A stretch of 64,000 nt of DNA from Maribacter sp. 1_MG-2023. GTDB taxonomy: Bacteria; Bacteroidota; Bacteroidia; Flavobacteriales; Flavobacteriaceae. Position numbers and translations under genes: made by a program. The stretch covers positions 1 to 64,000 of the forward strand of contig NZ_JAUOPN010000016.1 of assembly GCF_030547005.1 (NCBI RefSeq), in the 5' to 3' direction. A model generated the notes under the pieces. That model was not told where the DNA came from and did no database searches. It saw only the letters and a list, made by a program, of their open reading frames with translations. Below, in pieces: positions 24,023 to 32,361 of this stretch; within the stretch, counting starts at the first letter, position 1, and each line of letters starts with the position of its first letter.

Positions 24023-26416
24023 TTAGTAGTTAAAAATTAAGCGTAGACTTATATTTCTGCCCATGTCATCTACAAAATATCGTTGGCGATTTAAATAATC
24101 ACGATAATTGGTATTTAATAGGTTGCTTGCACTAAGACCTACAGTTAAATCGTTTTTGTTTTTAAGGGTAAATGATGCTTCTGTATTTAGGGATAAAAGG
24201 TGATAAGCATCTGGTGGTGTATTGATATCCAAAATCACATTTTCTTGCTGTTCGGGTGAAAAGACTTCAATGTTATCTGGGTATCTTGTTTGTTCGAATA
24301 CATACTGACTTTCTAGACTTATTAGAAAATTATTCCATTTAGGGTTTGTGTATGTAATACTATTCGTAAAATTAGCAGCAGGTATATTTATTAGTGGTGT
24401 GTCTGTTTCTGTATCAGTACCTCTTACCCATGCAAACTTATGATCTGTTCTAATTTTTGAAGTCCAATTACTGTATAAAAAAGCATCAATACCTAGCAAT
24501 ACTGCATCGGTCTGTCTATAAGACCAAACAGGGAAGGCTCCTCTAATTGTATATTCTACACCTGTTGGTTCTACAAGTATAAAGTCTTTAATACTGTTTA
24601 AAAAGGGAGCCACCGAGTACCCCCATTTATTGGTGTTCCGTTCTAAAGATGCAGAAAGTTTTGATGATGTCTCGCTTGTAATTCTTAAATCACCCAATTC
24701 AATGCGTGCAGCAGAATGATGTAAACCATCACTAAATAATTCTGAAGGGTTTGGTGCTCTTTGTGAAAAAGCATAGTTAAAGCGCAAATGATCTTTTTCA
24801 TTTATTTGATAATGAAAACCTGCTGTTCCTGAAAAATTATGGTAATCAAAAACAGGATTAGTAAGTAATTGTGTGCCTAAATCTTCAATGATTATATCGG
24901 CAAAATCTACATCATAACCACGTTCCTCCCATCTAGATACTTTATAGAATTTTTTAGCATCAATTCTGCTAAAATCATAACGAGCACCTACATCTATGGT
25001 CCAATCGGAATTTAATTCATAATTACCGATGGCAAATAATCCAAAATCATATTTATCGTAATCAGGGATTAGTCTTCTTACACCTGTATCAGGATTTGCA
25101 AAGTTGGTTTGATATCTACCTAATGCGCCTACCTTGAGGTCAAAACCTTCTTTAGCATCAAATTTAATATTGGTTAAAACCGAATGTGTTGTAAGTCTCA
25201 AATCTAACGATGCTTTATCGGCATCATCACCTACACGAATATCATATTCAAATCTTCTATTTTGTTGAAAATCATATTGTGTGGTCCATTTTCCAAAACC
25301 TTCAAATCTTCGGTAATAACTAAGTTTTCCTAAATGATGGGTTACCTCTTGGTAGGGTTGGGTAATATCATAAGTAAAATCATTTATTACACTTGGTATA
25401 TTACTATTAATAGCGTTTATTAAATCATCTACGTTACCGATATGTGAGGCTCTTAATATGCCAATCTCAGAATTAAAATAGGAATAATAACCTTCCCAGC
25501 CTTGTTCAAAATCGCGTTTTCCAACATTTAGCGATAAACCACTTTCATTGATTCCGGTGTTTGAAAGTATGTAATCTGGAGCTTCTAAATCTCCTAATTT
25601 CTTATATGACCCTTGGGCTTTTATATATAGACCAGACTTGTACGATTTGGTCAACGAAGAAGTAATGTTACCGCCACGACCATTAGACGATAAGTTTAAT
25701 TGTGTTTTACCAAACAAGGAATCTGTTCTGACAACTGGTAACGGCTCTAATACAATTACTCCGCCTATGGCATCGCCACCGTATTCAATTGCTGCAGCGC
25801 CTTTAATGACACTTATGTTCTGGTTAGCATTGACATCGACATTTGGGGCATGTTCCTCTCCCCATTCCATGTCTTGCATTCGAACGTTATTGTTTAGAAT
25901 TAATATTCTACTACCGTTTAAACCTTGTATTACTGGTTTAACGATGTTACCACCAGTATTTAATGTTGATACACCTACAATTTTCTTAAGTGCATCGCCT
26001 AAACTATTACCACTATTTCGCTCTATATCTTTTACCGATAAAATATTCTCTTGTGCAGAATTGGTGCTTTTGGGAACGTCACCAATCACTTTTACTTCTG
26101 TTAATTCTTCTAAATGATGCTCAAGTCTAATTTCTGAAAAGGTATCTCCATTAATAGTTACAGTAATAAACTTGGTTGTGCATTCCGGATGCGATATTTC
26201 CAATTCTAAAACTCCGTCACACAGATTTTTAAAAGTAAATTTCCCATTTTCTTTAGAAACTGTAGAAAGGTTTTTACCAGTGACATTAATAGTTGCTCCA
26301 TTTAGCGTACTGTTGTCATGGAAATCAACTATTTCACCTATTAATATTGAATTGCAATCTTGAGCATAAATTATTGAGCTACAAAAGATTACGAAAACAT
26401 ATAAATAATTTTTCAT
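24023..26416 (-). CDS. TonB-dependent outer-membrane receptor, probable metal uptake
   Basis: A 797-residue receptor. A signal peptide (to about residue 18, ending IYAQ) precedes a carboxypeptidase-regulatory-like beta-sandwich (20-105, GEIVDFHDNSTLNGATINVTG), a plug domain (about 120-225, with GVSTLNTGGNIVKPVIQGLNGSRI and NVRMQDMEWGEEHAPNVD) and a 22-strand barrel ending in ISLRLIFNY. The plug stretch with MEWGEEHAP resembles ZnuD-like receptors, hence the metal guess. There is no SusD partner, which argues against a polysaccharide system. Flanked by a small Cys/His-rich protein gene upstream and an acidic lipoprotein gene downstream on the same strand. Confidence 0.85.
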   Translation of the reverse strand: MKNYLYVFVIFCSSIIYAQDCNSILIGEIVDFHDNSTLNGATINVTGKNLSTVSKENGKFTFKNLCDGVLELEISHPECTTKFITVTINGDTFSEIRLEHHLEELTEVKVIGDVPKSTNSAQENILSVKDIERNSGNSLGDALKKIVGVSTLNTGGNIVKPVIQGLNGSRILILNNNVRMQDMEWGEEHAPNVDVNANQNISVIKGAAAIEYGGDAIGGVIVLEPLPVVRTDSLFGKTQLNLSSNGRGGNITSSLTKSYKSGLYIKAQGSYKKLGDLEAPDYILSNTGINESGLSLNVGKRDFEQGWEGYYSYFNSEIGILRASHIGNVDDLINAINSNIPSVINDFTYDITQPYQEVTHHLGKLSYYRRFEGFGKWTTQYDFQQNRRFEYDIRVGDDADKASLDLRLTTHSVLTNIKFDAKEGFDLKVGALGRYQTNFANPDTGVRRLIPDYDKYDFGLFAIGNYELNSDWTIDVGARYDFSRIDAKKFYKVSRWEERGYDVDFADIIIEDLGTQLLTNPVFDYHNFSGTAGFHYQINEKDHLRFNYAFSQRAPNPSELFSDGLHHSAARIELGDLRITSETSSKLSASLERNTNKWGYSVAPFLNSIKDFILVEPTGVEYTIRGAFPVWSYRQTDAVLLGIDAFLYSNWTSKIRTDHKFAWVRGTDTETDTPLINIPAANFTNSITYTNPKWNNFLISLESQYVFEQTRYPDNIEVFSPEQQENVILDINTPPDAYHLLSLNTEASFTLKNKNDLTVGLSASNLLNTNYRDYLNRQRYFVDDMGRNISLRLIFNY

Positions 26417-26481
26417 TATATAAGTTTTTCGAAAGTATGTGCCGATTCTAAAATGGAATCGATTTAAATGTGGATAGTGTA

Positions 26482-26787
26482 TTAGTCTTGGAAGGGGGGA
26501 GGTCTGCCAAAAGTTGCATACCTAAAATAAAATGAAGGAGCCTCTAAAACTAAAGGCGTAATTTTTTTATCAGTAAAAAAGATAAATGGTAAAAGAATTA
26601 ATAATAAAATGGCAACAAAAGTAAATTCAGAATTTTGATTCTGAATAGCCATATCGCAAATACTACAATTCTCTATCGTATCAACAGAATTGTCATCATG
26701 AGAATACACGTGAAAAGAAGTCACCTTAATTAACATAAGGCAAAACAATATAAATACAGATAAATATGTAAATATTGAGTTTTTCAC
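26482..26787 (-). CDS. Small Cys/His-containing membrane protein upstream of the receptor
   Basis: A 101-residue protein with an N-terminal membrane segment or signal (about 6-24), a short extracytoplasmic loop SFHVYSHDD...ENCSICDMAIQNQNSEF, a second hydrophobic helix (about 56-70) and a C-terminal tail FGRPPPFQD. The histidines and the C-x-x-C pair in the loop look like a metal site, and the arrangement recalls DUF2946-like proteins found beside metal-uptake receptors; I am not certain of the family. The start is GTG at 26787, since no in-frame ATG lies before the hydrophobic segment. First gene of the minus-strand set with the receptor and lipoprotein. Confidence 0.7.
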   Translation of the reverse strand: MKNSIFTYLSVFILFCLMLIKVTSFHVYSHDDNSVDTIENCSICDMAIQNQNSEFTFVAILLLILLPFIFFTDKKITPLVLEAPSFYFRYATFGRPPPFQD

Positions 26788-26845
26788 ATCGCTAAAGTAC
26801 TAAAAGAAGTAGAATTGAATGTTAAAGAAAACCTAACAAAAAAAA

Positions 26846-27160
26846 TTAGAATAAGAATCCGAGTCCTAATCTTTTAAGCATCTTTTTCTCAAAAGCCCAA
26901 AAGAATTTGAATTGTCCAAATAACCAGCCATATATTACCAATAGTATCTGATAAAAGGGGAAAATTAATAGAATTCGTAAAATCCAATACATTGTTGTTC
27001 CCCACCACGCATCTGGAAAATTAGCTTGTTGTAAGCCAATTAAATTTAAAAAAGGTTTTGCCACAAAGACAGAAGATGATCCGGTAATGGAAAAAACAAT
27101 AAAAATAATAGTTAATTGAAAATTGCTGGTAACGCCCCAACGCTCTTTTAATTTTTGCAT
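26846..27160 (-). CDS. DUF6787-like small membrane protein
   Basis: A 104-residue protein starting at the ATG at 27160 (MQKLKERWGVTSNFQL); a TTG seven codons upstream is rejected. Two or three hydrophobic helices (about 15-36 and 60-85), with WGTTMYWILRILLIFPFYQILLVIYGWLFGQFKFFW. The start and the helix pair fit the DUF6787 family of Bacteroidota, which I recall but cannot check. Thirty bases after the next upstream gene, so probably co-transcribed with the DUF6146-like gene. Confidence 0.65.
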   Translation of the reverse strand: MQKLKERWGVTSNFQLTIIFIVFSITGSSSVFVAKPFLNLIGLQQANFPDAWWGTTMYWILRILLIFPFYQILLVIYGWLFGQFKFFWAFEKKMLKRLGLGFLF

Positions 27161-27190
27161 GACATGTGTTGAATGCCGCAAATATACTTT

Positions 27191-27655
27191 TTAAATACGG
27201 GGTACAAAAGGACCTAAACGTTGATTATATTTTCTTTGAAAATAGATGAAGTAATTATAAAGTTTGTAATTAACCTCATACCCATAATCTATTTGATTTG
27301 AGTAATCTATGCGTAATTCATATAAATTAGGGTCAAATCGTGATGGCTGCATAATTCTGTTATTCCATTCTATAACCATGATGTAATTTCTATTTTCAAG
27401 GAAATTTTGAGAATAATAACCCTCTGGTTTGGCAATTGAACTTAGCCATGTATTAAAACCAGGCTCAATAATTATTATTTCATATTCTGTCTTGTCACTA
27501 GAAATAGTAATGGTATCGCCTTGTACTTGGTTAAAAGCCTGTTCTTCATTATTCGAAATAGCTAATGATTCTTTTGATGCTCCGCAATTTAATAGAAGTA
27601 CAGAAATGGTGCTAACAATTAGCATTACAAAAAAAGAGGTGTATTTCGTTTTCAT
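27191..27655 (-). CDS. DUF6146-like lipoprotein
   Basis: A 154-residue lipoprotein with lipobox LLLNC followed by GASKES, and a conserved core FNTWLSSIAKPEGYYSQNFLENRNYIMVIEWNNR, then YNYFIYFQRKYNQRLGPFVPRI at the C-terminus. These blocks match what I recall of the DUF6146 family; its function is unknown. It begins a minus-strand pair with the DUF6787-like gene. A strong terminator for the gene upstream sits just before it. Confidence 0.7.
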   Translation of the reverse strand: MKTKYTSFFVMLIVSTISVLLLNCGASKESLAISNNEEQAFNQVQGDTITISSDKTEYEIIIIEPGFNTWLSSIAKPEGYYSQNFLENRNYIMVIEWNNRIMQPSRFDPNLYELRIDYSNQIDYGYEVNYKLYNYFIYFQRKYNQRLGPFVPRI

Positions 27656-27674
27656 GAATTATAAGATACAAAAA

Positions 27675-27700
27675 AACCCGCTTGCAGTTGCAAGCGGGTT
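27675..27700 (-). terminator. Terminator of the DUF937 gene
   Basis: A GC-rich 10-bp perfect stem, AACCCGCTTG (27675-27684) against CAAGCGGGTT (27691-27700), loop CAGTTG, with a run of A on the plus strand (27669-27676) giving the T tract on the minus strand. Confidence 0.88.
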
Positions 27701-27722
27701 ATATAAATAGAGTCTTTAAATT

Positions 27723-28355
27723 TTATTTACCGAAAAGACCTCCTAAAAGACCTCCGATTCCACCACTACTTTTACTGCCTCCCATTACCATACCGGCAAC
27801 GTCATCTAGTATGCTACCATCACCATCTGCATCTAACAAAGAAGTAATTAAGCTTTGATTTTCTTGTGGTTGTCCACCAAGCATGCTACCTAAAAGAGCA
27901 TTCATGCCAGTACCATCACTTACGTTACTTTGTGCAGTTTGCTTACCTATCATTCCCATGACTATAGGAGCAGCTATTTTTAAAATAGAAGCTACAGAAC
28001 CTGCGTCGATACCAGATTTTTGACTTAAAGCACTTTCTACTTGAGGTTGTTTGTCTCCAAATACATGACTCAAAATACCAGCACCATCTGCCATTACACT
28101 ATCGTCAACACCGCCGCCAAAAAGACCACCTAAGTTATCCAAAATACCACCACTATGATTACTAGATAATGCGCTCATTAAACCTTGAGCACCTTCTGGA
28201 GTAGATACATTTTTTTTCATTGCACCAAGAATAAGTGGCATAGCCATACTTAGTACATTTGCGGTTTTATCTGCCGGTTGGTTGGTTTGACCTGCAACTC
28301 CGCTAATTAATTGTTGCCCCATTGGGCTATTTAATAAATCTAATAATCCTGCCAT
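27723..28355 (-). CDS. DUF937 domain protein
   Basis: A 210-residue low-complexity protein rich in Gly, Ser, Met and Leu. MAGLLDLLNSPMGQQLISGVAGQ and NVLSMAMPLILGAMKKN are the DUF937 hallmark, present twice (about 1-60 and 110-145), with glycine-rich linkers and a C-terminal GGLLGGLFGK. No signal peptide. The family is widespread and its role unknown; the domain is related to YidB. A D-rich segment DADGDGSILDD resembles a calcium loop. Confidence 0.82.
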   Translation of the reverse strand: MAGLLDLLNSPMGQQLISGVAGQTNQPADKTANVLSMAMPLILGAMKKNVSTPEGAQGLMSALSSNHSGGILDNLGGLFGGGVDDSVMADGAGILSHVFGDKQPQVESALSQKSGIDAGSVASILKIAAPIVMGMIGKQTAQSNVSDGTGMNALLGSMLGGQPQENQSLITSLLDADGDGSILDDVAGMVMGGSKSSGGIGGLLGGLFGK

Positions 28356-28424
28356 TGTAATAGTTAATTTAATGTTTACGTTGTAAAATACGAAAAAGAG
28401 TCAAGAATATTGCCTTTTAAGCCT

Positions 28425-29375
28425 CTATTTTAATAACGATATAATTTGGTCGGCCAATTCTAGTCCTATTCTTTCTTGAGCTTCTAGTGTAGCTGCACCA
28501 ATATGTGGCGTTAGCGATATACTAGAATGCATCAATATTTTAACTTCTGGTGTTGGTTCAGATTCATAAACGTCTAAACCAGCAAAGGCAACAGAGCCGT
28601 TTTCTAAAGCTTCAATTAAGGCAACTTCATCTAAAACTCCACCTCTGGCTGCATTTACGATACCTACTCCCTTTTTCATTTGAGAGAATTCTGTTTTACC
28701 CAAAACATAGCTCTTTTGACCCGGTATATGTAACGATATATAATCTGCCTGCTTTAGTAAGTCTTCTTTCGTTGTATTCTTTAAATTGAATGTCACTTTC
28801 TGACCATCGAAAAAAGAAAGTTCAATATCGGTTTGTTCTACTTCTGGGTCGCAATACACAACTTTCATACCTGCGCCAATAGCCAGTTTTGCTGTTGCTT
28901 GACCAATGTTACCGAAGCCGAATAGACCTAAAGTCTTTCCTCTAAGTTCTGTACCTTTTGAATACGATTTTTTAAGACCTTTAAAGTTGCTGTCACCCTC
29001 TAAAGGCATGTTTCTGTTAGCATCATATAAAAAACGTGCTCCACCGAAAAGATGGGCAAATACTAATTCTGCCACAGATTCTGATGATGCCGCAGGAGTA
29101 TTTATAATATGAATGTCTTTAGATTTAGCGTAATCAACATCAATATTATCCATGCCAACACCACCTCTTCCTATTAATTTTAGGGTAGGGCAGGCGTCGA
29201 TTAAATCTTTTCTAACCTTAGTGGCACTACGCACTAATAAGGCGTCAATTTTGTGTTCGTTTATATAGTTTGCTAACTGTTCTTGAGCAACAGTTGTCGT
29301 TAAAACTTCAAATCCTGATTTCTCTAAAGCGTCAATGCCGTTTTGAGAAATACCATCATTTGCTAATATCTTCAT
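28425..29375 (-). CDS. serA: D-2-hydroxyacid dehydrogenase, probably 3-phosphoglycerate dehydrogenase
   Basis: An NAD-dependent oxidoreductase of the D-isomer-specific family. With serC directly upstream on the same strand it is most likely the first enzyme of serine synthesis. Visible are the substrate-binding SATKVRKDLI, GRGGVGMDNID, the nucleotide-binding GLFGFGNIGQATA, the catalytic arginine in VNAARGGVLDE, a glutamate in the following stretch and the histidine in LTPHIGAAT. At 316 residues it is the short type without an ACT domain, so serine feedback through that domain is absent. A 182-base gap separates it from serC, with no clear terminator. Confidence 0.85.
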   Translation of the reverse strand: MKILANDGISQNGIDALEKSGFEVLTTTVAQEQLANYINEHKIDALLVRSATKVRKDLIDACPTLKLIGRGGVGMDNIDVDYAKSKDIHIINTPAASSESVAELVFAHLFGGARFLYDANRNMPLEGDSNFKGLKKSYSKGTELRGKTLGLFGFGNIGQATAKLAIGAGMKVVYCDPEVEQTDIELSFFDGQKVTFNLKNTTKEDLLKQADYISLHIPGQKSYVLGKTEFSQMKKGVGIVNAARGGVLDEVALIEALENGSVAFAGLDVYESEPTPEVKILMHSSISLTPHIGAATLEAQERIGLELADQIISLLK

Positions 29376-29557
29376 ATGTTTTACTGGATTATCGAGATTT
29401 TAATGCTCCGAGGTTTTCTTGTCTATTCCGTTCGGGAAGATCTCAAAAATTCACGTAGGCTCACTTAGAAATTCTTCGTGAGTTTATCTCGAATTATTTT
29501 ATTGAAATTTAAATACTGATTGAAATATAAACTAATAAAGTAAATCGTTTGAATTAA

Positions 29558-30622
29558 TTATCCTTTACGCTCCATTTCACTCATTACGTCTACCAATACA
29601 CCAACACTATCTAGAGAAAGTGCGTTGTACATGCTAGCTCTGTAGCCGCCAACAGAACGGTGACCGTTTAAACCATTAATACCAGCTTCTTTTAACATGT
29701 TATCAAATGTTGTTTTCAAAACCTCATCAGTAATATTAAAGGTTGCATTCATTAAGGAACGGTCTTCTATATTCGCATAACCTTCAAACACTGGATTTAA
29801 GTCTATTTCAGAATATAACAGTCTTGCTTTTTTCTCATTTACTTCTTCAATAGCAGCAATACCTCCAAGATTTTTTAACCATTCTAAAGTTAGCATAGAA
29901 GTATATACAGCAAACACTGATGGAGTATTGAACATACTGTCTTTTGCAATATGCGTTTGATAATTAAGCATAGAAGGGATTTTTCTAGAAACTTTACCTA
30001 AAATATCATCTTTGACAATTACTAAAGTAGCTCCTGCAGGACCCATGTTTTTTTGTGCTCCAGCGTATATTAAATCGAACTGAGAAAAATCCATAGTTCT
30101 AGAAAAAATATCAGAACTCATATCACAAACTAAAGAACAATCAGTTATTGGAAATTTCTTAAATTGTGTTCCGAATATGGTATTGTTTGAAGTTATATGT
30201 AAGTAATCTAAACCAGTTGGCACAGAATAGCCTTTAGGGATGTATTTAAAGTTTTCATCTTTAGATGATCCAACTTCAACAACTTCTCCAAATAACTTAG
30301 CTTCTTTAATCGCTTTGTCGCTCCAAGTACCGGTATTTAAATAACCAGCTTTTTTTTCTAACAAATTATATGCAACCATTAAAAACTCTAAGCTTGCGCC
30401 ACCTTGAAGAAAAAGTGCAGTATAGCCTTTGTCTTTTAAATCAAGTAGTTCTAATGCCAATGATCTTGCGTTTTCCATTACGGCAACAAAATCTTTACTT
30501 CTGTGAGAAATCTCAATAAGAGAAAGGCCCGAACCGTTGAAGTCCATAACCGCTTCAGAAGCTTTTAACAATACTTCTTTTGGTAATATACAAGGACCAG
30601 CGCTAAAATTATGTTTTTTCAT
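29558..30622 (-). CDS. serC: Phosphoserine aminotransferase
   Basis: A PLP enzyme making 3-phosphoserine from 3-phosphohydroxypyruvate and glutamate; it also serves pyridoxine synthesis in some bacteria. The N-terminal KKHNFSAGPCILP, the HRSKDF stretch, FLQGGASLEF and the Schiff-base lysine K191 in LIYAGAQKNMGPAG identify the class V aminotransferase SerC. At 354 residues it has the usual length. The ATG at 30622 gives the standard N-terminus. It precedes the serA-type gene. The 64-base gap before it carries the direct repeat TGTCAGGAT twice. Confidence 0.95.
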   Translation of the reverse strand: MKKHNFSAGPCILPKEVLLKASEAVMDFNGSGLSLIEISHRSKDFVAVMENARSLALELLDLKDKGYTALFLQGGASLEFLMVAYNLLEKKAGYLNTGTWSDKAIKEAKLFGEVVEVGSSKDENFKYIPKGYSVPTGLDYLHITSNNTIFGTQFKKFPITDCSLVCDMSSDIFSRTMDFSQFDLIYAGAQKNMGPAGATLVIVKDDILGKVSRKIPSMLNYQTHIAKDSMFNTPSVFAVYTSMLTLEWLKNLGGIAAIEEVNEKKARLLYSEIDLNPVFEGYANIEDRSLMNATFNITDEVLKTTFDNMLKEAGINGLNGHRSVGGYRASMYNALSLDSVGVLVDVMSEMERKG

Positions 30623-30647
30623 TTTGTTTGTAATTTAAGGATGCAAA

Positions 30648-30680
30648 TGTCAGGATTTTTTAAGAATTTACTGTCAGGAT
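30648..30680. repeat. Direct repeat upstream of serC
   Basis: TGTCAGGAT at 30648-30656 and again at 30672-30680, a perfect nine-base direct repeat, 24 bases start to start (just over two helical turns), in the short gap before serC on the minus strand. Confidence 0.4.
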
Positions 30681-30686
30681 AGCCAT

Positions 30687-31757
30687 TTAATTCAAAGATG
30701 TTCTCAACAAGAAATCAACCGTATCTATACCATCTGCATAATCGTTCAATGATGGCTTTTGTGTTTGTCCGAATGATATCTCGCCTTCCATGATGCCAGA
30801 TGAGACTATACACTGAATTTTATCTTCCTCGTTATTTAGATATTTTTTTAAAGTAGGAATGTCTTCATAATATTCGTAAAACAAAGAGGCAATAGGGGAT
30901 CCAAAGCTTTTTTCTTCTTTTAATATCAAGAATCCGTTATCTAAGATTTTGAATTCGCTCATCAAATAAACAGCCTTATTATAATCATAATTGTTAGCAT
31001 ATTTATTATGGTTTATAATATCGCTGTATGGAAACATAGCTTTGAAAAATATATCAATATCATAGCCTTTCGGAATATAGATCTTAGAAACACTTCTACA
31101 ACCTAATCCAAAATATCTAAAAATATCTTCGCCAAGAGCAGTTAATTCTTCAGTAGTCTCATTGCCTGTTAAAACTGCTGCCGAATTTCTGTTTTTACGA
31201 ATAATATTCGGTTTTTTGCCGAAATAAAATTCAAAATACCTTGCAGTATTGTTACTGCCGGTTGCGATTACGGCATCATAGTTTTCAAGCTTTTCTTTTG
31301 TAAACGTCACCCTGTCTTTGAAAAAGGGTTCGATTTCGATTAGGTAATCAATAAGCAGCGGGATCAATTTCTGGTCGTTACTAGATAGCTTTACCAATGC
31401 TTTATTTCCAGTAAGCAATACACATAGAAGGTCATGAAACCCTACTAAGGGAATATTACCAGCCATTATTAGTGCTACTGTTTTTTCTTCATTAGAATTA
31501 ATATCATATGCATTTAACCAATTTTCTAAATTACCTTGGGTTAATACATTTGACCATTCTTGAAAAGCATGAATACAATTTTCTTCTGAAAACCAACCAT
31601 TATAATGTTGTGCCCTTTCGGCTTCAGTTTTAAAACGCTCGATCCATTTGTCATTTAAGTGATCAGAAATGGTGTTAGATGTGATTAAATCACAAAATGT
31701 ACTTAGAAAATTTCCAAGTTTAACAAAAGCTTCTATACTAAGGTTGCTATGGGTCAT
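30687..31757 (-). CDS. LuxC-family acyl-CoA reductase
   Basis: A 356-residue member of the LuxC acyl reductase branch of the aldehyde dehydrogenase fold, which reduces acyl-CoA to fatty aldehyde with NADPH. Clear blocks are KTVALIMAGNIPLVGFHDLLCVLLTGNKALVKLSS (dinucleotide-binding part), AVIATGSNNTARYFEFYFGKKPNIIRKNRNSAAVL and the catalytic cysteine C220 in FRYFGLGCRSVSKIYIPKGYD. No luxD/luxE-like or luciferase genes are nearby, so bioluminescence is not implied. The ferredoxin gene diverges from it 89 bases away, and serC follows after 64 bases. Confidence 0.82.
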   Translation of the reverse strand: MTHSNLSIEAFVKLGNFLSTFCDLITSNTISDHLNDKWIERFKTEAERAQHYNGWFSEENCIHAFQEWSNVLTQGNLENWLNAYDINSNEEKTVALIMAGNIPLVGFHDLLCVLLTGNKALVKLSSNDQKLIPLLIDYLIEIEPFFKDRVTFTKEKLENYDAVIATGSNNTARYFEFYFGKKPNIIRKNRNSAAVLTGNETTEELTALGEDIFRYFGLGCRSVSKIYIPKGYDIDIFFKAMFPYSDIINHNKYANNYDYNKAVYLMSEFKILDNGFLILKEEKSFGSPIASLFYEYYEDIPTLKKYLNNEEDKIQCIVSSGIMEGEISFGQTQKPSLNDYADGIDTVDFLLRTSLN

Positions 31758-31761
31758 TATA

Positions 31762-31793
31762 TTTGTATACTAATTCAGTAGGAATTACCTTTG
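31762..31793 (+). promoter_or_regulatory. Promoter of the ferredoxin gene
   Basis: TTTG (31762-31765), 20 bases, then a perfect TACCTTTG (31786-31793). The spacing equals that of the tRNA-His promoter. The leader of about 50 bases contains a hairpin, ATGCCC (31807-31812) against GGGCAT (31823-31828). Confidence 0.7.
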
Positions 31794-31804
31794 TGCAAAA
31801 ATAA

Positions 31805-32197
<393 letters not shown>

Positions 32198-32310
32198 GTA
32201 TTATATATTTTCTTTAAGGGTTTTAATAAGTGTAGTTAATCTTTAGATTGCTTTATTCTTTATCTTCTTAATAAGAAACTGAAAATCACTTAACATACTT
32301 ATATTAAATA

Positions 32311-32344
32311 AAAAAAGCTACCTAAATTAATAGGTAGCTTTTTT
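32311..32344. terminator. Bidirectional terminator between ferredoxin and TonB receptor genes
   Basis: A 14-bp perfect stem, AAAAAAGCTACCTA (32311-32324) against its complement (32331-32344), loop AATTAA, with A and T runs on both sides. Confidence 0.88.
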
Positions 32345-32361
32345 ATTAAAACTAAATCAAA

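Noticed and set aside
25638-26117. 159-codon plus-strand frame inside the TonB receptor gene
   Set aside because: It is the antisense shadow of the receptor, with no control signals or family likeness.
26443-26461. CGATTC/GAATCG dyad before the TonB receptor as a Zur or Fur box
   Set aside because: Six-base arms only, with no match to known Zur or Fur consensus sequences.
29389-29485. Short inverted repeat (TATCGAGAT and ATCTCGA) between serC and serA as a riboswitch
   Set aside because: Arms of eight bases over 80 bases apart and no recognisable riboswitch core.
30687-31757. Bioluminescence operon because of a LuxC-like reductase
   Set aside because: No luxA, luxB, luxD or luxE genes nearby, and LuxC-like reductases are common in non-luminous Bacteroidota.
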